Below, piece by piece: positions 17,608 through 26,010 of a stretch of 64,000 nucleotides of DNA. Source of the stretch: Rhizobium sp. AC27/96. GTDB lineage: Bacteria; Pseudomonadota; Alphaproteobacteria; Rhizobiales; Rhizobiaceae. Location of the stretch: NCBI RefSeq assembly GCF_001692325.1, contig NZ_LXKN01000018.1, positions 806,001 to 870,000 on the forward strand, in the 5' to 3' direction. The notes beneath the pieces were generated by a model. The model was not told the DNA's origin. It saw only the letters and a list, made by a program, of their open reading frames with translations, and did not search any database. The position numbers were made by a program, and so were the translations under genes. Position 1 is the first letter of the stretch. Every line of letters begins with the position of its first letter.

Positions 17608-18729
17608 ATGGCCGACATCGCCGTCACGAACCTGCGTCCCGACCGCGCCGCTGTGGCATCGCAATGGCAGCTGATCTGGTGGGCATTTCGCCGCCACAAG
17701 CTGGCCATGGTCGCTCTCGTGGTCACCGTCATGATGTATATCGTCGCCCTCGTTCCCGGGTTCTTCGCGATCAACGATCCCACCCTGCAGAATGCGCGGG
17801 CAACCTTCCATCCGCCGCAGAGACTGCATTTCATCGATACGGATAATGGCTTCTCGATCGGTCTCCATTACTACCCCCTGAAGCTCACCCGCGATCCGGA
17901 AACGCTGGCGGCGATCTTCAAGGAGGACACGACGAAGCGGGTCTCCGTCAGCCTGTTCGGGCGCGGCTACGAATATTCGGTGCTCGGTCTGTTTACGAGC
18001 AACATCCACCTGCTCGTCTCTTCCGACAAATCCACGCCGCTCCTGCTGTTCGGGGCTGACCGGCTGGGCCGAGATGTCTTCAGCCGCACCATTGAGGGCG
18101 CTCAGATCTCGCTGTCGATCGGGCTTGTCGGCGTCTTCTTCTCGCTGCTGCTCGGCATCGTTCTCGGGGGCATTTCGGGCTACTACGGCGGGAAACTCGA
18201 TTTCTTCATCCAACGCCTGATCGACTTCGTGCTGTCGCTGCCGACGATCCCGATCTGGCTCGCCATGGCTGCCGCCCTGCCGCAAGGCTGGCCGGCGGCA
18301 CTGCAATATATGATGATCACCATCATCCTGTCACTCACGGGCTGGGCACAGCTTGCTCGTGTGGTGCGCGGTCGCTTCCTGTCGCTGCGCACGGAGGAAT
18401 TCGTGGCCGCCGCCAGGCTGGACGGCGCCAGCGAAGCACGCATCATCTTCCGCCACATGCTGCCGAGTTTCGCCAGCCACATCATCGCCTCCATCACGCT
18501 TGCCGTACCGGCGATGATCCTCGCCGAAACATCCCTCTCCTTTCTCGGGCTTGGCCTGCAGCCGCCAACCATCTCCTGGGGCGTATTGCTGCGCGAAGCG
18601 CAGAACATCCGCTCGATCGCCACGGCGCCGTGGCTGTTCCTGCCGGGCGTCGCCGTCGTCATTGCCGTCATGGCGCTCAACCTTCTTGGCGATGGCCTGC
18701 GCGATGCGGCCGATCCCTACAACAAATGA
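17608..18729 (+). CDS. DppC-type ABC permease
   Basis: This 373-residue permease is the DppC/OppC partner of the upstream gene, starting 8 bases after its stop. It has an N-terminal helix, a longer than usual periplasmic segment (residues about 50-140), then five helices; the EAA loop is AAARLDGASEARIIFRHMLPSF and the conserved ETSLSFLGLGLQPP follows. It forms the translocation pore together with the DppB-type protein. GGAG lies 11 bases before the ATG. Confidence 0.93.
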   Translation: MADIAVTNLRPDRAAVASQWQLIWWAFRRHKLAMVALVVTVMMYIVALVPGFFAINDPTLQNARATFHPPQRLHFIDTDNGFSIGLHYYPLKLTRDPETLAAIFKEDTTKRVSVSLFGRGYEYSVLGLFTSNIHLLVSSDKSTPLLLFGADRLGRDVFSRTIEGAQISLSIGLVGVFFSLLLGIVLGGISGYYGGKLDFFIQRLIDFVLSLPTIPIWLAMAAALPQGWPAALQYMMITIILSLTGWAQLARVVRGRFLSLRTEEFVAAARLDGASEARIIFRHMLPSFASHIIASITLAVPAMILAETSLSFLGLGLQPPTISWGVLLREAQNIRSIATAPWLFLPGVAVVIAVMALNLLGDGLRDAADPYNK

Positions 18730-18736
18730 GGCGGGC

Positions 18737-20458
18737 ATGACCGATATCGTTTCCATGGCCACCACCCGTCCGCTGCTGCAGGTAAAGAACCTGACGGTCG
18801 ACTTCCCCTTGCGAACCGGCACCTTCCGCGCCGTCGACAATCTCTCCTTCGCCATCGAGCCGGGCAAAACGCTCTGCGTCGTCGGCGAGAGCGGTTCGGG
18901 CAAATCCGTGACCGCGCGCTCCATCCTGCAGATCGTCGATGCGCCCGGGCGCATCAGTGGCGGCTCGATCATTCTGAACGCGGCCGATGGCAGCTCCATC
19001 GATCTCGTCAAGCTCAATCCGCGCGGCCGCCAGATCAGGGCGATCCGCGGGCGCGACATCGCCATGATTTTCCAGGAACCGATGGCATCGCTGTCACCGG
19101 TTCATACGGTCGGCGACCAGATCATGGAGGCGCTTCGGCTGCATACGAGAATGAGCAAGGCGGAGGCGCGCGCCGAGGCGATTTCGCTTTTGAAGCAGGT
19201 GGAGATCCCCTCCCCGGAAAAAGCCGTCGACCGCTACGCCTTCCAATATTCGGGCGGCATGCGCCAGCGCGCCATGATCGCCATGGCACTTGCCTGCAAG
19301 CCGCAGCTTCTGATCGCCGACGAGCCGACAACGGCTCTCGACGTGACGACGCAGGCCGAAATCCTCGATCTGATCGGCCGCTTGCAGAAGGCCTACGGCA
19401 TGGCCGTACTTTTCATCACCCATGACATGGGTGTCGTTGCCCAGATCGCCGACGACGTGCTCGTCATGCACAACGGCCTCGTCAAAGAATATGGCCCGGT
19501 CGAACAGATCTTCCATGCGCCGAAGGACGACTATACGCGCATGCTGATCGGCTCTGTACTGAAGCTCGAGCAGAAGGCCGAGATACGGCTGGCGCGGCCG
19601 CCGCTCGACCGCGCGGTCGCCCCCATTCTCGAATTGCGCAACGTATCGATGGCCTTCGGCGAGGTCCGAGCCCTGAACGAGGTCTCCATATCGCTGCTGC
19701 CGCGCGAAACGCTTGGCATTGTCGGCGAGAGCGGCTCCGGCAAGACGACGATGGGCCGCTCGATCATGCGCCTCATCGATCCGAGCGCTGGCGAGATCCT
19801 CTATCGCCGAACCGATGGCGACGTGATCGATCTGGTAAGCGCCAGAGGATCTGTACTTGCCGCAGCGCGGCGCGAATTGCGCATGGTCTTTCAGGACCCG
19901 TTCGGCTCGCTCAATCCGCGCATGACAGTCTCGCAGATCATTGGCGAACCGCTGCTCGTCAACGGCATTGCCAAAGGTCGGGCGCTCGAAGAGCGGGTCT
20001 GCCACCTGATGGAGCAGGTCGGCCTCGACCCGAAGACGCGCGAGCGTTATCCGCATGCCTTTTCCGGCGGGCAGCGCCAGCGTATCGGTATCGCCCGCGC
20101 GATCACGCTCAACCCCCGCATCATCGTCGCCGACGAGGCGACCTCGGCGCTTGATGTCTCCGTCCGTTCGCAGGTGCTCGACCTTTTGATGCGACTGCAG
20201 GACGAGCTCGGCCTCGCTTACATCTTCATAAGTCACGATATTGGCGTCATCCGCTACATGTGCGACCGCGTCGGCGTCATGTACAAAGGACGGCTGGTCG
20301 AAGTTGGCGATGCCGAAAAGGTCTGCAACGCCCCCGAACACGCCTATACCCAGGCATTGATATCGGCCATCCCGCGCCCCGATCCGCGCGACCGCGATCG
20401 CTCGCGACGCTTCCGCTATGTCGAGCCGGAGGTGCTGAAGAACGGCAGCGCGGCGTGA
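18737..20458 (+). CDS. Double ABC ATPase, fused DppD-DppF type
   Basis: A 573-residue protein with two oligopeptide-type ABC ATPase domains in one chain. Walker A GESGSGKS is at 50-57 and again (GESGSGKT) near 330; signatures are YSGGMRQRAM and FSGGQRQRIG. Each half ends with the C-terminal zone typical of DppD/OppD (VKEYGPVEQIFHAPKDDYTRMLI and VEVGDAEKVCNAPEHAYTQALI). Such fusions are common in rhizobia. It begins 7 bases after the second permease and completes the family-5 importer. Start at 18737 is the first ATG after the permease stop. Confidence 0.93.
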   Translation: MTDIVSMATTRPLLQVKNLTVDFPLRTGTFRAVDNLSFAIEPGKTLCVVGESGSGKSVTARSILQIVDAPGRISGGSIILNAADGSSIDLVKLNPRGRQIRAIRGRDIAMIFQEPMASLSPVHTVGDQIMEALRLHTRMSKAEARAEAISLLKQVEIPSPEKAVDRYAFQYSGGMRQRAMIAMALACKPQLLIADEPTTALDVTTQAEILDLIGRLQKAYGMAVLFITHDMGVVAQIADDVLVMHNGLVKEYGPVEQIFHAPKDDYTRMLIGSVLKLEQKAEIRLARPPLDRAVAPILELRNVSMAFGEVRALNEVSISLLPRETLGIVGESGSGKTTMGRSIMRLIDPSAGEILYRRTDGDVIDLVSARGSVLAAARRELRMVFQDPFGSLNPRMTVSQIIGEPLLVNGIAKGRALEERVCHLMEQVGLDPKTRERYPHAFSGGQRQRIGIARAITLNPRIIVADEATSALDVSVRSQVLDLLMRLQDELGLAYIFISHDIGVIRYMCDRVGVMYKGRLVEVGDAEKVCNAPEHAYTQALISAIPRPDPRDRDRSRRFRYVEPEVLKNGSAA

Positions 20459-20533
20459 TGACGACCCTCTCGGCAAAGATTTCCAAACCTGCAGCGCGTC
20501 CCACGCTGCATCCATAAGCATCGATAGAAGGAA

Positions 20534-21727
20534 ATGAAGATGAAAATCGACCGCATGCGGGTATTCATGACCCGCGACAAGGACCGCCCGCGCGTCATCG
20601 TCGCGCTCGACACGGATGACGGACTGACAGGCTGGGGCGAATGCTACAATCACGGCCCCGACAAGGCGCTGCCGCCACTGCTGGACTATCTCTACGGCTT
20701 CATCGCCGGCCAAGACCCAAGCCGCATCGACTATCTCGTCAATCTGCTGATCCAGCAGAGCCGGTTCCCGCCGGGCGCGCTCGGCCTTGCCGCAATCTCC
20801 GCGCTGGATCATTGCCTTTGGGACCTTTCGGCTAAAGCTCTCAATGTACCGGTCTACAAGCTGCTTGGCGGCGCGGTGCGCGATCGCGTCAAGGTCTATG
20901 CCGGCGTCTATACGGCACCGGACGCGCCGGCCGCGCGTGACGAATTCGACCGCCTGAATGCCGAATGGGGCTTTACCGCCTTCAAGCTCAGCCCCTGGCG
21001 CATCGACATGCACGCCCATCGCTGGGGCAATGTCGTCAAGGCTTCAGCAGACTATTTCCGCTCGCTGCGCGAAACCGTGCGCGACGATTACGAAATAGCC
21101 TTCGACGCCCACGCCAAGATCTTTGAACCGGTCGCCGCGCGCCAGCTTGGCAATGCGCTCGCGCCCTACGATCCGCTCTTCTATGAGGAGCCGCTGCGCC
21201 CGGAAAATATCGAGATGTGGGGCGAGCTGAAACAGGGGCTCAACTGCGTGCTGGCGACGGGCGAGTCGCTCTATAATCGCAACGAATTCCTGCGATTGTT
21301 GCAAGTGAAAGGCGCGGATCTCATCCAGCCTGACATCTGCGTCGTCGGCGGCATCAGCGAGATGCGGCGCATCGCAACCCTTGCCGAAGCGCATTTCGTC
21401 GGCGTTGCCCCGCATAACCCGATGGGTCCGCTGGCAACCGCCGTCAATGTTCATTTCTCGGCCGCCGCGCAGAACTTCAAGATACTCGAATACCGGCTGC
21501 CGAAGGGCCAGGCCTATGTCTATGGGGGCAACGATATCGAACAGCGCCAGGGCGAAACCCGCTATGTCGTCGATCCCTATCTTCCGAAGGACGGCTATCT
21601 GGAACTCAGGCCCGACCGGCCCGGCTGGGGCGTCGAGATGGACGAGAAGGCGATGGAGGAAGAGGGCTATATCCATTGGCAGCGCCGCGTGCCGAAGCGC
21701 CCCGATGGCTCCTATGCCTTTGCCTGA
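20534..21727 (+). CDS. Enolase-superfamily sugar-acid dehydratase (galactonate/mandelate racemase-like)
   Basis: This 397-residue protein belongs to the mandelate racemase/muconate lactonizing group. The capping domain is N-terminal; in the barrel, metal and acid residues are Asp191 and His193 (FDAHAK), Glu218 (FYEEP) and Glu244 (ATGES), with the base His294 in APHNPMGP. The Asp-x-His pattern and the PHNPxGP stretch match the D-galactonate/mannonate-type dehydratase subgroup. It would remove water from an aldonic or aldaric acid to give a 2-keto-3-deoxy acid, which a DapA-family enzyme such as the one at 12658-13578 could then process. It is the last gene of the family-5 importer operon. The exact sugar acid is not determined; a cycloisomerase cannot be excluded. 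Confidence 0.86.
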   Translation: MKMKIDRMRVFMTRDKDRPRVIVALDTDDGLTGWGECYNHGPDKALPPLLDYLYGFIAGQDPSRIDYLVNLLIQQSRFPPGALGLAAISALDHCLWDLSAKALNVPVYKLLGGAVRDRVKVYAGVYTAPDAPAARDEFDRLNAEWGFTAFKLSPWRIDMHAHRWGNVVKASADYFRSLRETVRDDYEIAFDAHAKIFEPVAARQLGNALAPYDPLFYEEPLRPENIEMWGELKQGLNCVLATGESLYNRNEFLRLLQVKGADLIQPDICVVGGISEMRRIATLAEAHFVGVAPHNPMGPLATAVNVHFSAAAQNFKILEYRLPKGQAYVYGGNDIEQRQGETRYVVDPYLPKDGYLELRPDRPGWGVEMDEKAMEEEGYIHWQRRVPKRPDGSYAFA

Positions 21728-21747
21728 ACCCAGCCAAGCAATGAGAT

Positions 21748-21769
21748 GGGGCGGCCGTCAGGCCGCCCC
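21748..21769. terminator. Bidirectional terminator between convergent genes
   Basis: GGGGCGGCC and GGCCGCCCC make a perfect 9-bp stem with a GTCA loop. It lies 20 bases past the dehydratase stop and 38 bases from the MFS stop, which converge on it. Confidence 0.8.
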
Positions 21770-21806
21770 TCTGATTCATAGGGCAAGCACGCCAGCATGG
21801 TAGGGA

Positions 21807-23117
21807 TCACTTCACGCGGGCCGCATTCGGACCACCGACATCCTCCCGTTTCGGCGCGCTTGGGACCATGCGTCCGATCACGAGAACCAGGAGAGCCGCA
21901 GCCAACAGGCAGGCCGCGAGGAAGAACATCGGTGCAATCGTGCTTCCGGTCGAGTCCTTGATCCAGGGAACGACGTTCTGGGCGACGAAGCCGCCGAGAT
22001 TGCCGACCGAATTGATAGCCGCAAGGCCTGCCGCAGCCCCGGCCCCCTGCAGGAAGCGCGACGGCAGGCTCCAGAAGACCGGCTGACCGGCAAAAATACC
22101 GGCTGCCGCGATGCAGAGGAAGGTGAACTGCAAGGTATGGTCGGGGATGACGGCCGACAGCACCAGGCACACGGCGCCAACCAGGGCGGGGATGACGATG
22201 AACGGCGTCTTCGAGGTCGCCTTGTCCGCCGCTGTCGGCACGGCATAAAGCGCAACGGCAACGAGAAGCCAGGGAATGATATTAAGGAAGCCGTTGGTGG
22301 TGTTGCTGACGCCGAAATTCTTGACGATGGTCGGCAGCCAGTAGCTAAGCCCATAGGCGGCCAGCGGGAAGCCGACATAGCAAAGAGCCATCAGCAGCAC
22401 GCGCGGATTGATCAGCGCCCGGAAACCGTCGGAGGCGCTTTGCTCCATGCCCGAATTTTCCGCCGCCAGCCGATCCTTGAGCCAGGACTTCTCGCTATCG
22501 CTGAGGAAAGACGCCTTCGATGGCAGATCGGGGAGATAAAACAGCGTGATGATGCCGGCAATGACGGCAGGCACGCCGGTGACGAGGAAGACCCATTGCC
22601 ATCCGGCCATACCGTAGAGGCCGTTGAGATCCAGCAGCACACCGCCAAGGGGCGCACCGATCGCATTGGCAAATGCGCTGAAGATCATGAAGAGGCCGAC
22701 CATCGTGCCGCGATAGGCCGAAGGATACCAGAGAGTGAGCAGATAGAGCACGCCGGGAAAGAAGCCCGCCTCGCAGGCGCCGAGCAGGAAACGCAGAATG
22801 TAGAACATGGTGGCGTTCTGCGTATAGGCGAGCGCGAGCGTGACGATCCCCCATGACACCAGGATGCGGGCGAACCACCTGCTGGCGCCGAACCTGTCGA
22901 GCAGCAGGTTGCTCGGCACTTCGAAGATGAAATAGCCGATGAAGAACAGCGAGGCTCCGAGGCCGTAGGCATATTCGCTCATGCCGAGATCGCCGACCAT
23001 CTCCAGCTTTGCGTAACTCACATTCTGGCGATCGATATAGGCGATCAGATAAAGGATCCCCAGAAAGGGCATGAGCCTCCAGGTGATCTTGGAGATAAGC
23101 TGCTTCTCATCCACCAC
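21807..23117 (-). CDS. MFS transporter, anion:cation symporter (phthalate/glucarate permease) family
   Basis: A 436-residue protein with twelve predicted membrane segments. Early signatures of the ACS family are visible: AYIDRQNVSYAKLEM in the first helix region and FEVPSNLLLDRFGASRWFARI after helix 4. Relatives move organic anions such as glucarate, galactonate, tartrate or phthalate with protons. The start is a GTG at 23117 with GGGGAGGA six bases upstream. It converges on the enolase-superfamily operon, so it could supply the same class of sugar acid by a second route; that link is inference. Confidence 0.9.
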   Translation of the reverse strand: MVDEKQLISKITWRLMPFLGILYLIAYIDRQNVSYAKLEMVGDLGMSEYAYGLGASLFFIGYFIFEVPSNLLLDRFGASRWFARILVSWGIVTLALAYTQNATMFYILRFLLGACEAGFFPGVLYLLTLWYPSAYRGTMVGLFMIFSAFANAIGAPLGGVLLDLNGLYGMAGWQWVFLVTGVPAVIAGIITLFYLPDLPSKASFLSDSEKSWLKDRLAAENSGMEQSASDGFRALINPRVLLMALCYVGFPLAAYGLSYWLPTIVKNFGVSNTTNGFLNIIPWLLVAVALYAVPTAADKATSKTPFIVIPALVGAVCLVLSAVIPDHTLQFTFLCIAAAGIFAGQPVFWSLPSRFLQGAGAAAGLAAINSVGNLGGFVAQNVVPWIKDSTGSTIAPMFFLAACLLAAALLVLVIGRMVPSAPKREDVGGPNAARVK

Positions 23118-23434
23118 GTTACGTCCTCCCCGTAAGTCGATATTGATGAGTATAAATAGCGCAACTCAGCGTTTATCAATGAAGATCTGGACGGAAACGT
23201 CGAAGCCAATCCGGTTTCACAGCGAATGTAGGTGTAAATACAGAATTGCGGATTTGCGCTGTCGGTGCCATCGGCGACGGCGACCGCATCAAGGCTAGCA
23301 TCTAGGGCATCAAAGAGGAACGACGGCGCCATGGCGCGACCACGTCCTGGCCGCACGATCCAAGGTGGCTCGTGGCTTCGGCGCACCCCAAAAGCGCAGT
23401 TGGGAGCGAAGCGACGCCCCGCTTCAGTCGTCCC
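23118..23434. other. Intergenic region upstream of the MFS gene
   Basis: About 317 bases with no convincing gene. The left end should hold the MFS promoter on the minus strand (AT-rich around 23140-23160). A short plus-strand frame from an ATG at 23332 has basic, low-complexity composition and overlaps the KTSC gene antisense, so it is not called. The small repeat GAAGC/GCTTC near 23408-23425 could be a weak 3' hairpin for the KTSC gene. Confidence 0.4.
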
Positions 23435-23641
23435 TCAGGCGACGCGTTCGAATTGCGTACGGATGTGCTCAATATAATGCTGACCCGGCGAGGATGACTT
23501 TACCATCGCCAGCGCGGCCTTCTGCGGAACGCCAGTAAATTGACGTTCCTCGCCGTTCTTGAAGCGAATATAAAGCCGCCCGTCGTCGGGACGGAAGAAG
23601 ACGGATTTAATGATTTTCGACGAAACCTGGAGCTCTTGCAT
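23435..23641 (-). CDS. KTSC-domain small protein
   Basis: A 68-residue protein consisting of one KTSC domain: IIKSVFFRPDDGRLYIRFKNGEERQFTGVP followed by a SSPGQHYIEHIR end, which match the family's KxxS, RFxNG, VP and SPGxyF positions. KTSC proteins are small, beta-rich and sometimes fused to lysyl-tRNA synthetase; their role is not well defined. AGGTAGGTGA lies just before the ATG. It is downstream of the VOC gene on the same strand, but a long hairpin separates them. Confidence 0.82.
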   Translation of the reverse strand: MQELQVSSKIIKSVFFRPDDGRLYIRFKNGEERQFTGVPQKAALAMVKSSSPGQHYIEHIRTQFERVA

Positions 23642-23708
23642 GGGTCACCTACCTTTGCTCCAGTTTGTGGCACGAAAACCGAAAATATTGAGTGAAATGA
23701 CCTAGTTA

Positions 23709-23747
23709 ACGAAAGATAGAATTGCTGCCGCGAATTTTATCTTTCGT
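23709..23747 (-). terminator. Long hairpin between VOC and KTSC genes
   Basis: A 15-bp stem (arms 23709-23723 and 23733-23747, one G-U pair) around a 9-base loop. The outer arms ACGAAAGATA and TATCTTTCGT are perfectly complementary. It begins 16 bases after the VOC stop. No T-run follows on the minus strand, but the stem is AT-rich and long; a terminator, an attenuator of the KTSC gene or a processing site are all possible. Confidence 0.5.
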
Positions 23748-23763
23748 CGATCAGCCACCGCAA

Positions 23764-24192
23764 TCAGCCTTTCGGCAGGGCATCATCGGCGTATAACGCT
23801 GCAAACTCTGCGCTTGGTGGTATCGGCTTTATAACGTCGATCAAGACGCCGTTCGGATCGGCAGTAATGAAATGACGCTGGCCGAAAGCTTCATCGCGGA
23901 TGGCAAGCAGGATCGGCAGGCCGGCTTGTCTTGTGCGCTCGTAAACGGCATCCACGTCTTCCACTTCGAAATTAAGCAGAAGCCCCGCCACTCGACCACG
24001 GCCTTCAGCGGGGATCGTCTCGTGCCGTCCGTCCAGAATGGCGAGATTGATCCCGCTATCCTGCGCCGATTGCAGATGCACGTACCAATCGCTCGCGAAG
24101 TTTTCCTGAAAATCGAAATGCGCGATGTAGAAGGCTGCGGTCTCTTCGACACGCTCCGTCATGATGACGGGATAATAACTGGTCACCTTCAT
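23764..24192 (-). CDS. VOC-family (glyoxalase/bleomycin-resistance) protein
   Basis: This 142-residue protein has the paired beta-alpha-beta-beta-beta modules of the vicinal-oxygen-chelate family (ETAAFYIAHFDFQENFASDWYVHL, then AFGQRHFITADPNGVLIDVIKP). The HFITADPNG stretch and a Glu-rich second half are typical of small glyoxalase-like or resistance proteins. It is divergent from a TetR gene; the 69-base region between them carries two copies of a palindromic site, so it is very likely the TetR target. Substrate unknown. Confidence 0.86.
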   Translation of the reverse strand: MKVTSYYPVIMTERVEETAAFYIAHFDFQENFASDWYVHLQSAQDSGINLAILDGRHETIPAEGRGRVAGLLLNFEVEDVDAVYERTRQAGLPILLAIRDEAFGQRHFITADPNGVLIDVIKPIPPSAEFAALYADDALPKG

Positions 24193-24215
24193 GCTTCACT
24201 TCCTCCTTAAAAAAA

Positions 24216-24261
24216 CATACAGTCTGCCTGTATTTCTTCAAATAACATACAGGCTGCATGC
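24216..24261. promoter_or_regulatory. Two TetR operator-like sites
   Basis: CATACAGTCTGCCTGTAT contains the perfect inverted repeat ATACAG-N5-CTGTAT (24217-24233). A second copy, ACATACAGGCTGCATGCAT, starts 30 bases later and abuts the TetR ATG at 24262. The sites cover the likely promoters of both divergent genes. Confidence 0.65.
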
Positions 24262-24843
24262 ATGCAAGACTATCGCTCCAATCGGGAAAGAACCGAAAAG
24301 ACCAAGGCTGCCCTCATCGCCGCCGCGCGCGCATTGTTCGTGGAAAAAGGCTATGCGGAGACATCGACGCCGGAGATCGTCACGGCGGCCGGCATCACCC
24401 GCGGCGCGCTCTACCATCATTTCGAAGATAAGCGGGCGCTATTCCGTGCTGTCGTGCAAGACGAAGCGCTTGCGGTGACGCGCGCTATCGAACATGCGAC
24501 ACCGGAGCGCCTTGCACCGCTTGACGCGCTGATTGCCGGCAGCAACGCCTATATCGACGCGATGCGGGTCACGGGGCGCACCCGGCTTCTCCTCATCGAG
24601 GGCCCCACAGTGCTCGGTTTCAAGGACATGAAGGAACTGGACGAGGAAACGACGACCCTCTCGCTGAAACAGGGGCTTGAGGCAGCGCTTGATCCAGACA
24701 CAAGCTCGAGCGCAGCCGTTGACGCATTGGCAGACATTCTTTCGGCCGCCTTTGATAGGGCTGCGCTCGCGATCGATGCCGGGGGAGATGCCGAGCGCTA
24801 CCGCACGGCGATCGCATATCTGATCAAGCGCATTGCGGGTTGA
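24262..24843 (+). CDS. TetR-family regulator
   Basis: A 193-residue TetR protein. The helix-turn-helix occupies about residues 10-56 (AARALFVEKGYAETSTPEIVTAAGITRGALYHHFEDKRALFRAV), followed by a helical ligand-binding domain. It is divergent from the VOC gene and its start lies within one of two operator-like sites, so it probably represses both itself and the VOC gene. The inducer is not predictable. Confidence 0.9.
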   Translation: MQDYRSNRERTEKTKAALIAAARALFVEKGYAETSTPEIVTAAGITRGALYHHFEDKRALFRAVVQDEALAVTRAIEHATPERLAPLDALIAGSNAYIDAMRVTGRTRLLLIEGPTVLGFKDMKELDEETTTLSLKQGLEAALDPDTSSSAAVDALADILSAAFDRAALAIDAGGDAERYRTAIAYLIKRIAG

Positions 24844-24850
24844 GAGCCGA

Positions 24851-24871
24851 AGCCTTCCATCGAAAAAGGCT
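24851..24871 (+). terminator. Weak hairpin after the TetR gene
   Basis: AGCCTT and AAGGCT form a 6-bp stem around a 9-base loop, 7 bases after the TetR stop. No T-run follows; weak candidate only. Confidence 0.3.
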
Positions 24872-24946
24872 GAATAGACTGTTTGAAAGCAGCAAAATTC
24901 TACAGATTTTCGCCGCCGACGCATAATAATTAAGCACACCGATTGC

Positions 24947-24975
24947 TTGACACTTTTTTAGCCCTCTCCTATGAT
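24947..24975 (+). promoter_or_regulatory. Sigma-70 promoter of the BMP importer operon
   Basis: TTGACA (24947-24952) and TATGAT (24970-24975) are separated by exactly 17 bases, an almost ideal housekeeping promoter, about 37 bases before the binding-protein ATG. Confidence 0.75.
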
Positions 24976-25011
24976 TTTTACCAAATGATCAAAAAAATAG
25001 GGAACTAAAAA

Positions 25012-25998
25012 ATGACCAATGAAATCATGCTGTCACGTCGTGCCGTCATCGCTTCAGGTATCGCACTGGGAGTCAGCGCGTTTGCGCCCGCCGCTCGTGC
25101 CGCCGCACCTCTCAAAGTGGCGGGGATCCACGCTTCGCCGGTCGAAAACGCCTGGAATTCCTGTCTGCACAAGGCGCTCCAGGACGCTGCCAAGGAAGGC
25201 GTGATCGAATATGTCTTCTCCGAAGGCGTATCGGGCACGGATTATCCCCGCGCCATGCGCGAATATGCCGAGCAGGGCAACAAGCTGATCATCGGCGAAG
25301 CCTATGCCGTCGAGAAGGAAGCGCGCCAGGTCGCCGCAGACTATCCGGACACGGCTTTCGTCCTCGGATCGAGCGGCGAGGCAGCCGGCAGCAATTTCGG
25401 TGTCTTCGGCACCTGGAACTATGACGGCGCCTATCTCGCCGGCATGCTGGCCGGCAAGATGACCAAATCCAACGTCATCGGCTCCGTCGGCGCGATCCCG
25501 ATCCCCGAAGTCAACATGTTGATCAACGCCTTTGCCGCAGGCGCAAAGGCCGTCAATCCCGACTGCAAGCATCTGGTCTCCTTCATCGGCACCTTCTTCG
25601 ACCCGCCGAAGGCGCGCGAAGCGGGCCTCGCTCAGATCGATGCCGGCGCCGACGTTCTCTTCGGCGAGCGCATCGGCACCGCAGACGCTGCCAAGGAGCG
25701 CCACATCAAGTCCGTGGGATCGCTCATCGATTATACGCCGCGCTATCCGGATACGGTCTTCGCCAACGCCATGTGGTACTTTCGTCCCATTCTCAACGCG
25801 GCGATCGCCGATGTCGCCGCCGGCAAGCCGGTCGGCCGCAGCTACACGGCTTACGGCCTAATGAAGGAAGGCGGCAGCGACATCGTCTACGTCAAGGGTG
25901 TTGCCTCGTCGGATGCGGAAGCCGCGATGGAGAAGGTTCGCGCCGACATCAAGGCCGGCACCTTCGAAGTGCCGAAAGTCATGGATCAGCCAAAGTAA
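25012..25998 (+). CDS. BMP-family (PnrA-like) ABC solute-binding protein, Tat-exported
   Basis: This 328-residue protein has a twin-arginine leader (LSRRAVIASG, residues 8-17; cleavage near ARAAAP) and belongs to the basic-membrane-protein family, whose best known members bind purine nucleosides. Family segments include NFGVFGTWNYDGAYLAGMLAGKMT and GADVLFGERIGTADAAKE. It follows a near-consensus promoter and is the first gene of an operon with an amidase, a double ATPase, two permeases and a CodA-like deaminase. A nucleobase or related N-heterocycle is the likely ligand; this is inferred from family and context. Confidence 0.9.
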   Translation: MTNEIMLSRRAVIASGIALGVSAFAPAARAAAPLKVAGIHASPVENAWNSCLHKALQDAAKEGVIEYVFSEGVSGTDYPRAMREYAEQGNKLIIGEAYAVEKEARQVAADYPDTAFVLGSSGEAAGSNFGVFGTWNYDGAYLAGMLAGKMTKSNVIGSVGAIPIPEVNMLINAFAAGAKAVNPDCKHLVSFIGTFFDPPKAREAGLAQIDAGADVLFGERIGTADAAKERHIKSVGSLIDYTPRYPDTVFANAMWYFRPILNAAIADVAAGKPVGRSYTAYGLMKEGGSDIVYVKGVASSDAEAAMEKVRADIKAGTFEVPKVMDQPK

Positions 25999-26010
25999 TT
26001 CGGCTTCATC

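Noticed and set aside
19094..21019. Long minus-strand open frame (about 640 codons) opposite the double ATPase and the dehydratase
   Set aside because: Covers parts of two well-supported genes on the other strand and reads as non-family, charge-rich sequence.
23118..23434. Riboswitch or small RNA in the region before the MFS gene
   Set aside because: No conserved riboswitch core or strong structure could be recognised by eye.
23332..23477. Short basic frame (MARPRPGR...) with a possible GAGG site
   Set aside because: Antisense to the 3' end of the KTSC gene, low-complexity and unrecognisable.
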